Positions 11,534 to 21,001 of a stretch of 45,025 bases of DNA are shown one piece after another. Each line of letters opens with the position of its first letter. Position 1 is the stretch's first letter. The stretch covers positions 1 through 45,025 of the forward strand of contig NZ_CACXXB010000021.1 in assembly GCF_902771435.1 (NCBI RefSeq), in the 5' to 3' direction. The notes under the pieces were generated by a model. It was given only the letters and a program-made list of their open reading frames with translations. It had not been told where the DNA came from and did not search any database. The DNA comes from an uncultured Methanobrevibacter sp. (GTDB taxonomy: Archaea; Methanobacteriota; Methanobacteria; Methanobacteriales; Methanobacteriaceae). A program made the translations under genes and the position numbers.

Positions 11534-11767
11534 AAAACTTCCCAACCAAATTTTTTACAATATTATTATATTAATGTCAATATTATTTAATCTTTTGAAA
11601 AATATTATTTGCTTAAAAATTGTTATTTTATTAAAAAAGTGATGTAAAAACTGTATAAAAAAATAAATAAAATGTTGAAAGAGTTATTAGAAAAATAAAG
11701 AAAAAATAAAAGATTAAAACAAAAAACTTTAAACAAAATAATTCAAAAATAAAAATTTAACATAAAA

Positions 11768-11817
11768 TTTATATATTTTGTAATTTATAATGATTATACA
11801 TGATAAATATATGGAGG
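11768..11817 (+). promoter_or_regulatory. Promoter and ribosome binding site of the por operon
   Basis: TTTATATA at 11768-11775 is a strong archaeal TATA box, with transcription expected near 11795-11800. GGAGG at 11813-11817 is the ribosome binding site for the ATG at 11826. The preceding ~200 bases back to the dihydropteroate-synthase-like gene are AT-rich, and I see no other feature in them. Confidence 0.6.
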
Positions 11818-11825
11818 AAAAATTA

Positions 11826-12347
11826 ATGATCGAAATTCGTTTTCATGGAAGAGGCGGACAAGGTGCTGTAACAGCTGCTGAAATCTTAGCAAAAGCAGCA
11901 TTCAAAGACGGCAATTATTCCCAAGCTTTTCCATTTTTTGGAGTTGAACGTAGAGGAGCTCCGGTTATGGCTTTCACAAGAATTGATGATAAGCCAATTG
12001 ACTTAAGATATCAAGTATATAATCCAGACTACGTATTAGTGTTAGATGACGGATTATTGAATGTAGTAGATGTATTTTCAGGAATCAAAGACAATACTGA
12101 AGTGACAATCAACACCACTGACTTTGAAGGCAGTGGAGAACATGAAGTCTACAGTATTGACGCTACTGGAATTGCATTAGACATGTTAGGCAGAAACATT
12201 GTAAATACTATTATTTTAGGATATTTCGCTAAGAAAACCCAAGCGGTAAGTATTGATTCACTTTTAGAAGTGATTAAGGAAACATTCCCTGGTAAAATCG
12301 GAGAGCTAAATGTAGAAGCTACTAAAAAAGCTTATGATATGGGATAA
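11826..12347 (+). CDS. porC: Pyruvate:ferredoxin oxidoreductase subunit gamma
   Basis: 173 residues from the ATG at 11826, which follows GGAGG by 8 bases; a longer upstream reading would add 12 residues across the ribosome binding site and is rejected. The start [24 protein letters not shown] and the later [14 protein letters not shown] are typical of the 2-oxoacid:ferredoxin oxidoreductase gamma subunit. The complex makes acetyl-CoA from or to pyruvate with ferredoxin and is the main carbon assimilation step in these methanogens. It is first in the porCDABEF operon, the order known from Methanothermobacter. Confidence 0.93.
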
Positions 12348-12360
12348 GAGGGTGAATATT

Positions 12361-12603
12361 ATGGTAAGTATAGGATGTGTAATTAAAACCCCAGGTAATA
12401 GTAGAAATAACAAAACTGGAAGCTGGAGAACATTTAAACCTATTTTAGATAAAGAAAAATGTATTGATTGCGACAATTGCATAATATTTTGTCCAGATTC
12501 CAGCGTAAACAAACAACACGATATAGATTACGATTACTGTAAAGGATGCGGAATTTGTGCAAACGAATGTCCTTCCGATGCAATCGAAATGGTAAAAGAA
12601 TAA
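12361..12603 (+). CDS. porD: Pyruvate:ferredoxin oxidoreductase subunit delta (ferredoxin)
   Basis: 80 residues from the ATG at 12361, preceded by GGGTG; an earlier in-frame start would overlap porC. Two 4Fe-4S motifs, [13 protein letters not shown] and [12 protein letters not shown], carry electrons from the thiamine-diphosphate site of the enzyme to free ferredoxin. The GxWRTFKP segment before the first cluster is typical of PorD. It lies 13 bases after porC and 13 bases before porA. Confidence 0.93.
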   Translation: MVSIGCVIKTPGNSRNNKTGSWRTFKPILDKEKCIDCDNCIIFCPDSSVNKQHDIDYDYCKGCGICANECPSDAIEMVKE

Positions 12604-12616
12604 AGAGAGTGATTAA

Positions 12617-13762
12617 ATGGTAAAAGAAGTAATGACCTCAAATAAAGCAGTTGCAGAAGCTGTAAGATTAGCTAAACCACAAGTTATTCCTGTTTATCCA
12701 ATTACTCCACAAACTACAATTTCTGAATACTTAGCACAATACGTTGCTGATGAAAAAATTGATGCTAAATATGTTAAAGTAGAATCTGAACACAGTGCTA
12801 TCAGTGCTGCTGTTGGAGCTAGTGGTGCTGGAGTAAGAGTATTTACAGCAACATCTTCACAAGGATTAATGTTAATGCATGAAATTTTATATGCTGCAGC
12901 AGGTATGAGGGTGCCTATTGTTTTAGCAGACGCCAACAGAGCAATTTCTGCACCATTAAACATTTGGAACGATCAACAAGATTCAATTGCACAAAGAGAT
13001 GCAGGATGGTTGCAAATTTATGTTGAAAATGCACAGGAAGCATTAGATACAACTTTAATGGCATATAAAGTTTCTGAAAATCCAGACATTTTACTTCCAT
13101 CAATGGTATGTTTGGACGGATTTATTTTAACCCACACAGTAGAACCTGTTGAAATTCCAGATCAAGAAAGTGTAGACAAGTTTTTACCTCCATATGTACC
13201 AGAACATGCATTTCTTGATCCAAACGAACCAATGTCAATCGGTAACTTCGCAGATCCGAATTACTACACAGAAGCAAGACATGACATGGATGTTGCAATG
13301 ACAAAATCCATGGAAGTAATCCAAAAAACATGCGATGAATTTGCAGAAATCTTTGGAAGAAAATATGGTCTTGTTGAACCGTACAAAACCGAAGATGCCG
13401 ACATAATATTTGTTGCAATGGGTTCACTATGCAGTACACTCAGAGTAATGGTAGACCAATTAAGAGAAAAAGGTGAAAAAGTAGGTTTACTTAAAATCAG
13501 AGCTTACAGACCATTCCCTACCGAAGCCATTAACGAAGCTGTTAAAAACTGTGAAAAAATAGCTGTTATTGATAAAAACTTCTCATTTGGAATTGGTGGA
13601 GCACTTTATGCTGATATGAAAGTAAAAATTGATAAAGAAATTTACGGATTTATTGCAGGTTTAGGTGGAAGAGACATTACACCTGAAGCAATCCTGGAAG
13701 CATACGAAAAAACCAAAGCGCCAGAAAACGACGTCACCTGGATTGGACTTAAGGAGGAATAG
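12617..13762 (+). CDS. porA: Pyruvate:ferredoxin oxidoreductase subunit alpha
   Basis: 381 residues. The start with [18 protein letters not shown] and the [24 protein letters not shown] segment are characteristic of the alpha subunit of pyruvate:ferredoxin oxidoreductase, which contributes to the pyruvate site. VALADANRA-type and GGRDI segments are also present. GAGTGATTAA precedes the ATG. Third gene of the por operon; the stop is 2 bases from the porB start. Confidence 0.95.
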   Translation: MVKEVMTSNKAVAEAVRLAKPQVIPVYPITPQTTISEYLAQYVADEKIDAKYVKVESEHSAISAAVGASGAGVRVFTATSSQGLMLMHEILYAAAGMRVPIVLADANRAISAPLNIWNDQQDSIAQRDAGWLQIYVENAQEALDTTLMAYKVSENPDILLPSMVCLDGFILTHTVEPVEIPDQESVDKFLPPYVPEHAFLDPNEPMSIGNFADPNYYTEARHDMDVAMTKSMEVIQKTCDEFAEIFGRKYGLVEPYKTEDADIIFVAMGSLCSTLRVMVDQLREKGEKVGLLKIRAYRPFPTEAINEAVKNCEKIAVIDKNFSFGIGGALYADMKVKIDKEIYGFIAGLGGRDITPEAILEAYEKTKAPENDVTWIGLKEE

Positions 13763-13764
13763 AT

Positions 13765-14631
13765 ATGGATATACCTGATAAAGATTTATTAGCACCGGGA
13801 CACAGAGGCTGTGCCGGATGTGGAGCATCAATTGCTGTTAAATTAGCTCTTAATGCTTTAGGCAAAAACACTGTAGCTATTTCTGCTACCGGTTGTCTTG
13901 AAGTAATGACTACACCATACCCGGAAACTTCATGGGAAGTTCCATTCATACATGTAGCATTTGAAAACTCAGGTGCTGTAGCATCCGGTGTAGAAAGCGC
14001 ATTAAGAATTCAAGGAAAGGATGATGTTAATGTTGTTGCTTTCGGTGGTGACGGAGGAACTGTAGATATCGGTTTACAATCATTATCTGGAGCTATGGAA
14101 AGAGGACACAACATGCTCTACATTTGTTACGACAATGAAGCATACATGAACACAGGTATTCAAAGAAGTGGAGCTACTCCATACGGTGCAAGTACCACAA
14201 CTTCACCTAAAGGAACCGCAAGTTTCGGAGAAGACAAACCTAAGAAAAACATGCCTATGATTATGGCAGCTCACGGAATTCCATATGTGGCTACCGCATC
14301 AATTGCATATCCTGAAGACTATGTCAAAAAAGTGAAAAAAGCTGCAGAAACCAAAGGACCTGCATACATTCACTTGCAACAACCATGTACAACTGGTTGG
14401 GGATTCCCTTCAGAAAAAACAATTGAAATGGGCAGATTAGCTGTTGAAACCGGTTCATGGATTTTGTATGAAATCGACCATGGTAACTTCGAAATTACTT
14501 TCAGGCCTGAAGAAAGAAGACCTGTAAAAGATTATCTGTCAACACAAAAAAGATTCAAACACTTAGATGAAGAACACATTGAAAAAATCCAAAAATATGT
14601 CGATGCAGAGTGTAAAGAATTAGGATTATAA
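13765..14631 (+). CDS. porB: Pyruvate:ferredoxin oxidoreductase subunit beta
   Basis: 288 residues. This subunit binds thiamine diphosphate; the [17 protein letters not shown] segment is the GDG...N cofactor motif, continued by [31 protein letters not shown] near the start and CTTGWGFP near the end carry the Cys residues that bind the beta-subunit Fe-S cluster. AAGGAGGAATAG at the end of porA supplies the ribosome binding site, so translation is likely coupled. Confidence 0.95.
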   Translation: MDIPDKDLLAPGHRGCAGCGASIAVKLALNALGKNTVAISATGCLEVMTTPYPETSWEVPFIHVAFENSGAVASGVESALRIQGKDDVNVVAFGGDGGTVDIGLQSLSGAMERGHNMLYICYDNEAYMNTGIQRSGATPYGASTTTSPKGTASFGEDKPKKNMPMIMAAHGIPYVATASIAYPEDYVKKVKKAAETKGPAYIHLQQPCTTGWGFPSEKTIEMGRLAVETGSWILYEIDHGNFEITFRPEERRPVKDYLSTQKRFKHLDEEHIEKIQKYVDAECKELGL

Positions 14632-14642
14632 GGAGGAAAACA

Positions 14643-15143
14643 ATGGAAAGTATTGTTGTAAATAGCAGTTTATGTGATGGATGCCTCAACTGTGAAAGCA
14701 TGTGTGCATCAGTCCATAATGCTAATAGAATAAAAATAATAGAACATGACTCTTCCTTTTATTCCATTGTATGTCAACATTGTGAAAGTGCACCATGTAT
14801 AAAAATCTGTCCGACAGAAGCGATTACCGATGAAGGTGTCGATACCGAGAAATGTATCGGCTGCGGATTATGTGTAATGGTTTGTCCGTTTGGTGCAATG
14901 ACTTTCCAATCAAAAGTCGCTGAAAAATGTGACCTCTGTGCTGATAGAGAAGAAGGACCTGCATGTATAAAAGCATGTACCAAAAGAGCTATTACTGTTG
15001 CTGATCCTGAAAAAATCAGAGCCAAAAACCAAGAAAAATTCTTGGCTAAAATGGCAGGATTATATGAACCTGACAGTAAAAAAGGCGGAATTGTCCATGT
15101 TTTAACAAGTCAAGCAAGAGCAAGACTTGTTTTAGACGAATAA
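14643..15143 (+). CDS. porE: PorE, polyferredoxin-like protein of the por operon
   Basis: 166 residues with four Cys clusters resembling HycB/NrfC-type electron carriers: CDGCLNCESMC, CQHCESAPCIKICP, CIGCGLCVMVCP and CDLCADREEGPACIKAC. In Methanothermobacter the por operon ends with two extra Fe-S proteins, PorE and PorF, thought to link the oxidoreductase to ferredoxin or to another redox partner. AAGGAGG lies 6 bases before the ATG. The final ~40 residues, without Cys, are basic. Confidence 0.88.
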   Translation: MESIVVNSSLCDGCLNCESMCASVHNANRIKIIEHDSSFYSIVCQHCESAPCIKICPTEAITDEGVDTEKCIGCGLCVMVCPFGAMTFQSKVAEKCDLCADREEGPACIKACTKRAITVADPEKIRAKNQEKFLAKMAGLYEPDSKKGGIVHVLTSQARARLVLDE

Positions 15144-15150
15144 AAAAATT

Positions 15151-15393
15151 ATGTTTAATACAGGAAATTGTACAAATTGTACAACCTGCGGAAGTTGTCA
15201 ACAAACACCAAATGTTGACACTCCAACTTTATTTTGTATGAACTGCCAACCATCAGATGCGCCATGTATGAAAGTCTGCAAGAATAATGCATTCAAGATA
15301 CTTGGAGGGGCGATTACCCTCGATTATTCAAAATGCGATAAATGTCTTGACTGCATTGATGTCTGCCCTATCGGAATTATTGAAATTCACTGA
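15151..15393 (+). CDS. porF: PorF, small polyferredoxin-like protein of the por operon
   Basis: 80 residues, 15 of them Cys: CTNCTTCGSCQQ, CMNCQPSDAPCMKVC and CDKCLDCIDVCP. It follows PorE by 7 bases with no clear ribosome binding site, so it may depend on coupled translation. Function is inferred only from operon position and Fe-S content: electron transfer alongside PorE. It is the last gene of the por operon before fumarase, with about 70 AT-rich bases between them. Confidence 0.88.
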   Translation: MFNTGNCTNCTTCGSCQQTPNVDTPTLFCMNCQPSDAPCMKVCKNNAFKILGGAITLDYSKCDKCLDCIDVCPIGIIEIH

Positions 15394-15464
15394 CTATTTT
15401 TAAAAATATTTATTATATTTCAAAATCATAATAATAATTAATTAAATTTGAAAAGGTTATTATT

Positions 15465-16307
15465 TTGATTACTAAAGAAACTATTAGAGATACTGTTTAT
15501 GAGCTTTACAAGCAGGCCGTCATTGTTCTTGGTGATGATGTAAAAAAATCACTTGAAGACGCTCTTAAAATAGAAGAACATGAGCTGGCAATCTTAAATA
15601 TTGAAGCTATATTAAAAAATATTGAACTTGCTGAAGAAAAAGGCATTCCAATGTGCCAAGATACAGGTTTGCCTGTTGTTTTTGTAAAATTAGGCAATGT
15701 TGAAGTTGAAAATTTAAGAGAAGGCATTGAAGAGGGAATTGAAAAGGCCACAAAAGAAATTCCAATCAGACCAAACATTGTTGATCCGCTAACCCGTGAA
15801 AATACAAACATCAATATCGGAGAATACATCCCTCCAATTGACATAGAACTGATTGACGAAGATTATCTTGAAATAACCATCCTGCCTAAAGGATTTGGTT
15901 CCGAGAACAATAACGCCATGAAAATGGCCTTACCCGCTGAAGGGATTGAAGGAATTAAGGAATTTGTTGTCGAATCCGTTCTAAAAGCAAAAGGAAAACC
16001 ATGCCCTCCGACTGTAATCGGCGTTGGAATCGGTGGAACATCAGACTTATGTTTAAAACTGGGTAAAAAAGCTTTGCTTGGAAAGGTTGGTGAAAGAAAT
16101 CCAGATCCTCAATTGGCCAAACTAGAAGAAGAAATTTTAGCTGAAATCAATGCATCAGGCATCGGTCCGATGGGACTTGGCGGAAAAACAACTGCCCTTG
16201 ATGTTAAAATTCTAAAAGCACATACCCATACTGCAGGTCTCCCTATTGGCGTTTGTGTCCAATGCTGGGCAGACAGGCATGCAACAACAAAAATATATGA
16301 TAACTGA
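15465..16307 (+). CDS. Class I fumarate hydratase, alpha (N-terminal) subunit
   Basis: 280 residues. Class I fumarases hydrate fumarate to malate with a 4Fe-4S cluster; archaea usually split them into two polypeptides. Cluster-ligand regions are visible in [11 protein letters not shown] and [13 protein letters not shown], with GIGGTSDLC and [16 protein letters not shown] matching the family. The start is TTG at 15465 behind an AAGGT site. In Methanothermobacter the fumarase gene also follows the por operon. The beta subunit is not in the window. The role is the reductive incomplete TCA branch for biosynthesis. Confidence 0.9.
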   Translation: MITKETIRDTVYELYKQAVIVLGDDVKKSLEDALKIEEHELAILNIEAILKNIELAEEKGIPMCQDTGLPVVFVKLGNVEVENLREGIEEGIEKATKEIPIRPNIVDPLTRENTNINIGEYIPPIDIELIDEDYLEITILPKGFGSENNNAMKMALPAEGIEGIKEFVVESVLKAKGKPCPPTVIGVGIGGTSDLCLKLGKKALLGKVGERNPDPQLAKLEEEILAEINASGIGPMGLGGKTTALDVKILKAHTHTAGLPIGVCVQCWADRHATTKIYDN

Positions 16308-16339
16308 TTTTTTTAAATCAATTATCTCTTTTTTTAATT

Positions 16340-17221
16340 TTATCTGAAACTACGTGGAGTGGTTGGTCTTGGGATATTATCATGAAACTCAACAGCAACA
16401 TCCATCATCTCAACAGAAATATCACCCATTCTTTCGAATGCTTTAATAACTCTGAATAAATAAATAAAATAATTTGAACGCTCTTTTTCATCAAATGAAC
16501 TTTCGGCCATCTGTGTTGCAATCAAATTTATGGATTTTGCCTGAAGAATATGGATTGAATCTTCCAGTTCCATCAAATCGTCTTTAAGTTCGGTTTTCGC
16601 TTCAATGAATGCTGTCATGGACAGACTAATCATGCTTTGAGCTGTCTTATACATCTTTTTCAAATTTTTCATTACAGTTTTATCTATCGTATAGACATCA
16701 TTAATGACAAACTTTGCAATATGGCCACAGTAATCTCCTATACGTTCCAAATCATAAGCTATTTCAGTGTAAAGCAAAGATTTTGAAAATTCAGTGTGCT
16801 TATCAATATTCAATATAGTTTCAACAGAAGTCCTGATTTTTTCGACCATATTGTTTGTTGCATAATCCATTTCCAAAGCTTTTTTTGCCATATCCTCATC
16901 ATACTCCAAAACCGCATCAAATGATGCTTCCAGTTGTGAGTGAACATGTGAAGCCATATTGTCCAACATGTCATTTATTAAAACATTACCTGGAGCATTT
17001 GAAGCAGAATAGTCAACCAATGACTCTGTAAACTTCTTATAACTTTTCAAGTCAATCATGTAAGCGCGTTTTACAGTACCGTCTTTAACTAAAGGACGCA
17101 ACAGCTGAGTAACATATCTGCGAGTAATACCCAACCGTTCTGCAATTTCATCCTGAGTTGAGGGATTCTCATATAAAATCAAATCCAGAAGTTCCTTTAA
17201 AGTTTTATCCTTTTTACTCAT
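16340..17221 (-). CDS. PhoU-domain protein with N-terminal winged-helix domain
   Basis: 293 residues. Residues 1-60 form a winged helix-turn-helix (TQDEIAERLGITRRYVTQLLRPLVKDG). The rest has two PhoU-type helical repeats, including LLYTEIAYDLERIGDYCGHIAK and YLFRVIKAFERMGDISVEMMD, whose E/D-RIGD motifs bind metal clusters. PhoU proteins regulate phosphate uptake. The fused DNA-binding domain suggests an archaeal phosphate regulator that acts on transcription directly. It follows a membrane protein gene on the same strand with an 8-base gap. No phosphate transporter is in the window. Confidence 0.85.
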   Translation of the reverse strand: MSKKDKTLKELLDLILYENPSTQDEIAERLGITRRYVTQLLRPLVKDGTVKRAYMIDLKSYKKFTESLVDYSASNAPGNVLINDMLDNMASHVHSQLEASFDAVLEYDEDMAKKALEMDYATNNMVEKIRTSVETILNIDKHTEFSKSLLYTEIAYDLERIGDYCGHIAKFVINDVYTIDKTVMKNLKKMYKTAQSMISLSMTAFIEAKTELKDDLMELEDSIHILQAKSINLIATQMAESSFDEKERSNYFIYLFRVIKAFERMGDISVEMMDVAVEFHDNIPRPTTPRSFR

Positions 17222-17229
17222 TGTATCAA

Positions 17230-18123
17230 CTATTTCTTATACTCGTCCAGCAAGTCATTAGATTCAAAGCGAATTTTTTCCGAAGACCTGTTTATGCCCC
17301 TTTCAGGTTTTTCTTCACCGACATGATTATTGAATTTGACATCATGCTTGATTTGAGGGCTCTTTTTCGGTTTATTTGTTCTTTTAACATTTTTTACAGG
17401 AACATTTTCCCTTTTCACATTATAATCAAAATCCTGATGCTTTGCTGAGTGATGCACTTTATGGATATTTTCCTGGCTGAAGTTTTCCTCATTAATGGCA
17501 TGTTGGACAACAGCGGATTCGCTCTGCGAACGCCTTGACAAAATCAGTATTCTGCATATGACCACTGCAAGCAGTACAAATGCGATAATAGCTATAGGCA
17601 AATCAAAATGTATGAATATGTCATCATAGATATCGGTTACAACATTTCCCAAATCAACAAAACCTCTAGCTAAAAATACCACACCTACAAAGGCAATTAT
17701 GCCCCCATGTTCCTTTTTTACGAATTCCGGTTTTAATATTAAAGGATAAGCACTAATTACCAATAGGGCAACACCTAAAAGCCTATATAAGTTATTATCT
17801 GCAATACCTTGAAGAGACATATATGCACTCAGGAATGTATGAGGCAATATTCCTATTTCTGCAAGTAAAGCGAAAATTAATAATAATTGAATTAAAGCAA
17901 TGACCACTAATGGAAATACATATGCCACATCCCATTCAAAACGAGGGTTGAACTTTGCTTTATTTACAGGATTTTCTAGCGCTTCAGTCAGCATATTATA
18001 AAGAACTGATGTAATAACAGATCCTATAATTGTACCTGCAACACCCATAATGGAGGTCAATATCGCAACAAATGCGGAAATAAAACCTACTAAAATAAGT
18101 TTTTTATAATTCATAATTTTCAC
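17230..18123 (-). CDS. Membrane protein with basic cytoplasmic tail, unknown function
   Basis: 297 residues. The first ~200 have about five transmembrane helices (for example 9-35, 67-92, 112-130, 145-160, 178-198). The last ~100 are hydrophilic and Lys/Asn/His-rich with several KR/KN runs (VKRENVPVKNVKRTNKPKK), probably disordered and cytoplasmic. I recognise no family. It is co-directional with the PhoU-like regulator 8 bases downstream, so the two may form an operon; a sensor or membrane partner role is only inference. Confidence 0.6.
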   Translation of the reverse strand: MKIMNYKKLILVGFISAFVAILTSIMGVAGTIIGSVITSVLYNMLTEALENPVNKAKFNPRFEWDVAYVFPLVVIALIQLLLIFALLAEIGILPHTFLSAYMSLQGIADNNLYRLLGVALLVISAYPLILKPEFVKKEHGGIIAFVGVVFLARGFVDLGNVVTDIYDDIFIHFDLPIAIIAFVLLAVVICRILILSRRSQSESAVVQHAINEENFSQENIHKVHHSAKHQDFDYNVKRENVPVKNVKRTNKPKKSPQIKHDVKFNNHVGEEKPERGINRSSEKIRFESNDLLDEYKK

Positions 18124-18217
18124 CTACTAAATTACATTTCTTAAAATTATATACTTCACCATATTTAAAAATATGTAAAATTTAAAAAAATGTTCAAAAT
18201 AAGTTACAAAAAATCAG

Positions 18218-18290
18218 AGCTTTAGGGGGGATTCGAACCCCCGACTTCCACCTTACCAAGGTGGCGCTCTACCGGCTGAGCCACTAAAGC
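18218..18290 (-). tRNA. tRNA-Thr(GGU)
   Basis: Minus-strand cloverleaf: acceptor arms GCTTTAG/CTAAAGC, D arm GCTC/GAGC, anticodon stem CCACC/GGTGG around loop TTGGTAA (anticodon GGT), T arm GGGGG-TTCGAAT-CCCCC. The discriminator is U, as in archaeal threonine tRNAs. No CCA is encoded. 73 nt, no intron. Confidence 0.96.
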
Positions 18291-18317
18291 AATAAAAATC
18301 GAGAAAGTATAAAATAG

Positions 18318-18400
<83 letters not shown>

Positions 18401-18516
18401 ATACAATTCCAATATAATTTTAAAAAACTACATTATAATATTATTTAACAAACTATATAAATATTTAAGGTAATAAATAATCATATTCTATAAATTAAAT
18501 TTGAATGGTGTGAGAA

Positions 18517-18684
18517 TTGCAAGTTGATATGGAAGAATGCGGAGTCTGCGAAGATTGTATAGATGTATGTATGGAAGAAGCGATTTCAAGAAAAGCCTAT
18601 ACCATAATTATTGACACTGACAAGTGCGATAACTGCGGCGAATGTGTTGACGTTTGCCCAGTAGGTGCTATTTACGAAGATTAA
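18517..18684 (+). CDS. Small 2[4Fe-4S]-type ferredoxin
   Basis: 55 residues read from a TTG at 18517, with GGTG 6 bases upstream; the internal ATG at 18529 lacks such a site. The protein has two Cys groups: CGVCEDCIDVC (the usual following Pro is Met) and CDNCGECVDVCP, the second fully canonical. Each can bind a 4Fe-4S cluster. It ends one base before the start of the next gene. Too short for a 60-residue ORF cutoff, yet unmistakable. The redox partner is not evident; the neighbours are surface-related. Confidence 0.85.
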   Translation: MQVDMEECGVCEDCIDVCMEEAISRKAYTIIIDTDKCDNCGECVDVCPVGAIYED

Positions 18685-18685
18685 T

Positions 18686-19453
18686 ATGAAAATAAAATTT
18701 ACCCTTATCGATTACATTATAATAATTTTGGTCATTTGTGCAGTAGCTTTTGCATTTATCCACATTACCAGCGATGACTCATCAAGCATACAGAAAACTG
18801 CTTTTGATGCTTCAACAATCAATAAACTTCCAGAAACTTACTTAAATTATTATAAGGATGGAAAAATAGTTAAATCCACAGTTACCGGTTCAAACGCAAC
18901 CAATGGTGAAAAAGTAACCTTGAACGGTACTGTCAGATGGGTTGATGAAGGATCTGCAGTCAAGGTTTTAATAGAAACAAATAATGGAACCTATCTTGCA
19001 GGATTATACAAAAATGTCAAAAATGCAGACATCTACTTAGATACAATATCCATTGAAACCGACGGCAGCGCATACAGTAATTTAAAAGAGTTTACAGTAA
19101 AACCTTACAATATCACTTCACTGGCTGATTTGAATAAAAACCTGAGCAATAGCGATTTTGAAATTTCAACTTCAATAACAGTTGACTCAATCGATTCTGT
19201 TAAAATGCAGGAACTGGATAATAAACTTGATGCGGAAAACGAGAGATTTTCCATAAAAACTACAAACGCTGAATTTACAAAACAGCTGGTTATCAGTAAA
19301 GCCACTGCCAAAAACATCAAGGATGGAGATTCAGTTTTAGGAAATATTAACGGGTTAACTGATGACATAACCATTAGGGTATACAATTGCAGTGACAGTA
19401 CCATGAACAATATCAAAAATAACTACGAAGTCACCAATATCCGAACATTTTAA
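18686..19453 (+). CDS. Membrane-anchored extracytoplasmic protein (DUF4330-like)
   Basis: 255 residues from the ATG at 18686. One N-terminal transmembrane helix (about 8-26, YIIIILVICAVAFAFI) is followed by an extracellular part of mostly beta strands with many N-glycosylation sites (NATNG, NGTVR, NGTYL, NITS). The topology resembles DUF4330, but I am not certain of the family. It sits 1 base after the ferredoxin gene and 11 bases before the polymerase-like gene, so it may act in envelope assembly with the latter. Confidence 0.6.
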   Translation: MKIKFTLIDYIIIILVICAVAFAFIHITSDDSSSIQKTAFDASTINKLPETYLNYYKDGKIVKSTVTGSNATNGEKVTLNGTVRWVDEGSAVKVLIETNNGTYLAGLYKNVKNADIYLDTISIETDGSAYSNLKEFTVKPYNITSLADLNKNLSNSDFEISTSITVDSIDSVKMQELDNKLDAENERFSIKTTNAEFTKQLVISKATAKNIKDGDSVLGNINGLTDDITIRVYNCSDSTMNNIKNNYEVTNIRTF

Positions 19454-19464
19454 GTTGTGTGAAA

Positions 19465-20745
19465 ATGAGCTTGATTTATTCCACTTTAACATCAATAATA
19501 AACAAGATAAGTGACGAATTTCACAAATCTTTTTTATTTACAACCATTTTTACTATTTTGGAGTTTATTGAAACCCAATGGGTCAACAGTTTTTTCAAAA
19601 AATTATATCCCGGTGAAAATTTCTTAAGCTTTCTGAACAAGAACAACATTTTAAAAAATCATATTTTCAATCCGCTTATTGTAATCTTCTTATTTGCAGG
19701 ATTTCTATTGCTTTCATTAAATAAGCTGTCCCAAAGCCTAACAATAACATTGATTATTGCATTTACCGCATTTTTTATCGGATCAGCAATTCTTCCAAGA
19801 TATTTTCTCAATGACGGCATAGAAAACATTTTGCATTTTGACAAAAAAGACATGTATTCAATTGGATTCTGTTTGATTTTGGTAAGTATCGTATTTTTCT
19901 TTGTAAGCATAGCTACTGTTGGAGGAATACCTCTTTTAAAGCCTTCAATCCGTTATCTGTTAAAACCAATATTTACAATGCCTGTGTTTTTAATAATACC
20001 TGGAACATGTCTGGTTGCAAGTTCATACTTAAGGGACTATCAGGATGAAAAAATCACACGTTCACAGGCCCGATTCAGATTCATTTTTTTACTCGTGATT
20101 GACTGTGCAATATTATTGCTTCTAGGTTATAGGACACCACTACTTGCAGCATTTCTCATCATAATTATCATAGGTTTCTATGGAAATATTGTTTCACTAT
20201 GGGAAGTTGTTATCGGAGCATTGCTTGGTGTAGGTGCAATCATAGGGATTGGTTATTTTCGTTCACTCGGAGAGCTGACAATAACATCATCAACCAACCC
20301 GTTCTATACACTGCAATCCAGAGCAGATTTTACATTGCATGTTCTGGACCTGCTTGACTTTATTGGAGGAAACTTCGGCCTTACCCATGGAAAACTGCTG
20401 GCAAGCGCCATTCCCGGAAGCGAACTGGGACCTAGGATGATGGTCGGGAAACTTATCGCATGGAGAACTGAAGTAACAGTCACTCCTACACTGATTGGAC
20501 AGATGGTGGTTGATTTCGGTAAATTTGGAGTGGCGGTTGAAATGTGCATTTTGGGATTCATCTTGGGCATCGGATTTAAAATTGTGCAGAAAACCAAAAA
20601 TTATTTCTATATTGGAATTTACTCCCTAATTTTAACATATTCCATTTTAGGAATAGAAACCGGAATATTGGACATTCAGGTTTTATTATACTTTGCAATA
20701 GCTATTTTAATTTACTTAATTTGCATAGTAAAATCAAAAAATTAG
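19465..20745 (+). CDS. Polytopic membrane protein resembling oligosaccharide repeat-unit polymerases
   Basis: 426 residues with about 11-12 transmembrane helices and a large extracytoplasmic loop (about 260-330: SRADFTLHVLDLLD, GPRMMVGKLIAWRTEVTVTPTLIGQMVVDFGKFGV). This layout is typical of Wzy-like polymerases in archaeal surface-polysaccharide clusters, which join lipid-linked repeat units. A GTG two codons upstream (19459) is also possible. With the anchored protein before it, it suggests cell-envelope polysaccharide or glycoprotein assembly, but no glycosyltransferases lie nearby. Confidence 0.62.
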   Translation: MSLIYSTLTSIINKISDEFHKSFLFTTIFTILEFIETQWVNSFFKKLYPGENFLSFLNKNNILKNHIFNPLIVIFLFAGFLLLSLNKLSQSLTITLIIAFTAFFIGSAILPRYFLNDGIENILHFDKKDMYSIGFCLILVSIVFFFVSIATVGGIPLLKPSIRYLLKPIFTMPVFLIIPGTCLVASSYLRDYQDEKITRSQARFRFIFLLVIDCAILLLLGYRTPLLAAFLIIIIIGFYGNIVSLWEVVIGALLGVGAIIGIGYFRSLGELTITSSTNPFYTLQSRADFTLHVLDLLDFIGGNFGLTHGKLLASAIPGSELGPRMMVGKLIAWRTEVTVTPTLIGQMVVDFGKFGVAVEMCILGFILGIGFKIVQKTKNYFYIGIYSLILTYSILGIETGILDIQVLLYFAIAILIYLICIVKSKN

Positions 20746-20763
20746 ACTTTTTTTCGACGTTAA

Positions 20764-20802
20764 GTATTACAAAAATCTAAAAATAATACTAATTTGTATT
20801 AC
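20764..20802. promoter_or_regulatory. GTATTA/TAATAC repeat cluster upstream of cbiM
   Basis: GTATTA (20764-20769) and TAATAC (20784-20789) form an inverted pair with 14 bases between them, followed by GTATTAC (20796-20802). A CTTTATATA TATA-like box follows at 20812-20820. The same heptamers occur at the proximal cbiM site. The spacing recalls, but does not match, the E. coli NikR operator (GTATGA-N16-TCATAC). The promoter at 20812 would read toward cbiM or a tiny 26-codon frame I do not trust. Confidence 0.4.
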
Positions 20803-20935
20803 TTTAATAACCTTTATATAGATAAATTAAATTAATATATTAAATGTCAAGCATAAAAAAGGAATTATTAACCATTAAACTTAATAAAACTCCCAATACA
20901 CTTGATATTACTAAAAATAACTGAAAATAATACAA

Positions 20936-20983
20936 ATCAGTAATACTTAATTTATATACTAAATCGAAAAAAGTATTACTGAT
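20936..20983 (+). promoter_or_regulatory. cbiM promoter with 13-bp inverted repeat operator
   Basis: A perfect 13-bp inverted repeat, ATCAGTAATACTT at 20936-20948 and AAGTATTACTGAT at 20971-20983, brackets the TATA box TTTATATA (20951-20958). A dimeric repressor here would block TBP and the start region. Because it controls a cobalt/nickel transporter, a metal-dependent repressor such as NikR is the natural candidate, although the 22-base centre is longer than usual. GGAGG at 20990-20994 is the cbiM ribosome binding site. Confidence 0.6.
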
Positions 20984-21001
20984 AAAAATGGAGGATAAAA
21001 A

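Noticed and set aside
20844..20924. Small plus-strand frame of 26 codons after a TATA box (MSSIKKELLTIKLNKTP...)
   Set aside because: No ribosome binding site and low-complexity AT-rich codons; could be leaderless but nothing else supports it.
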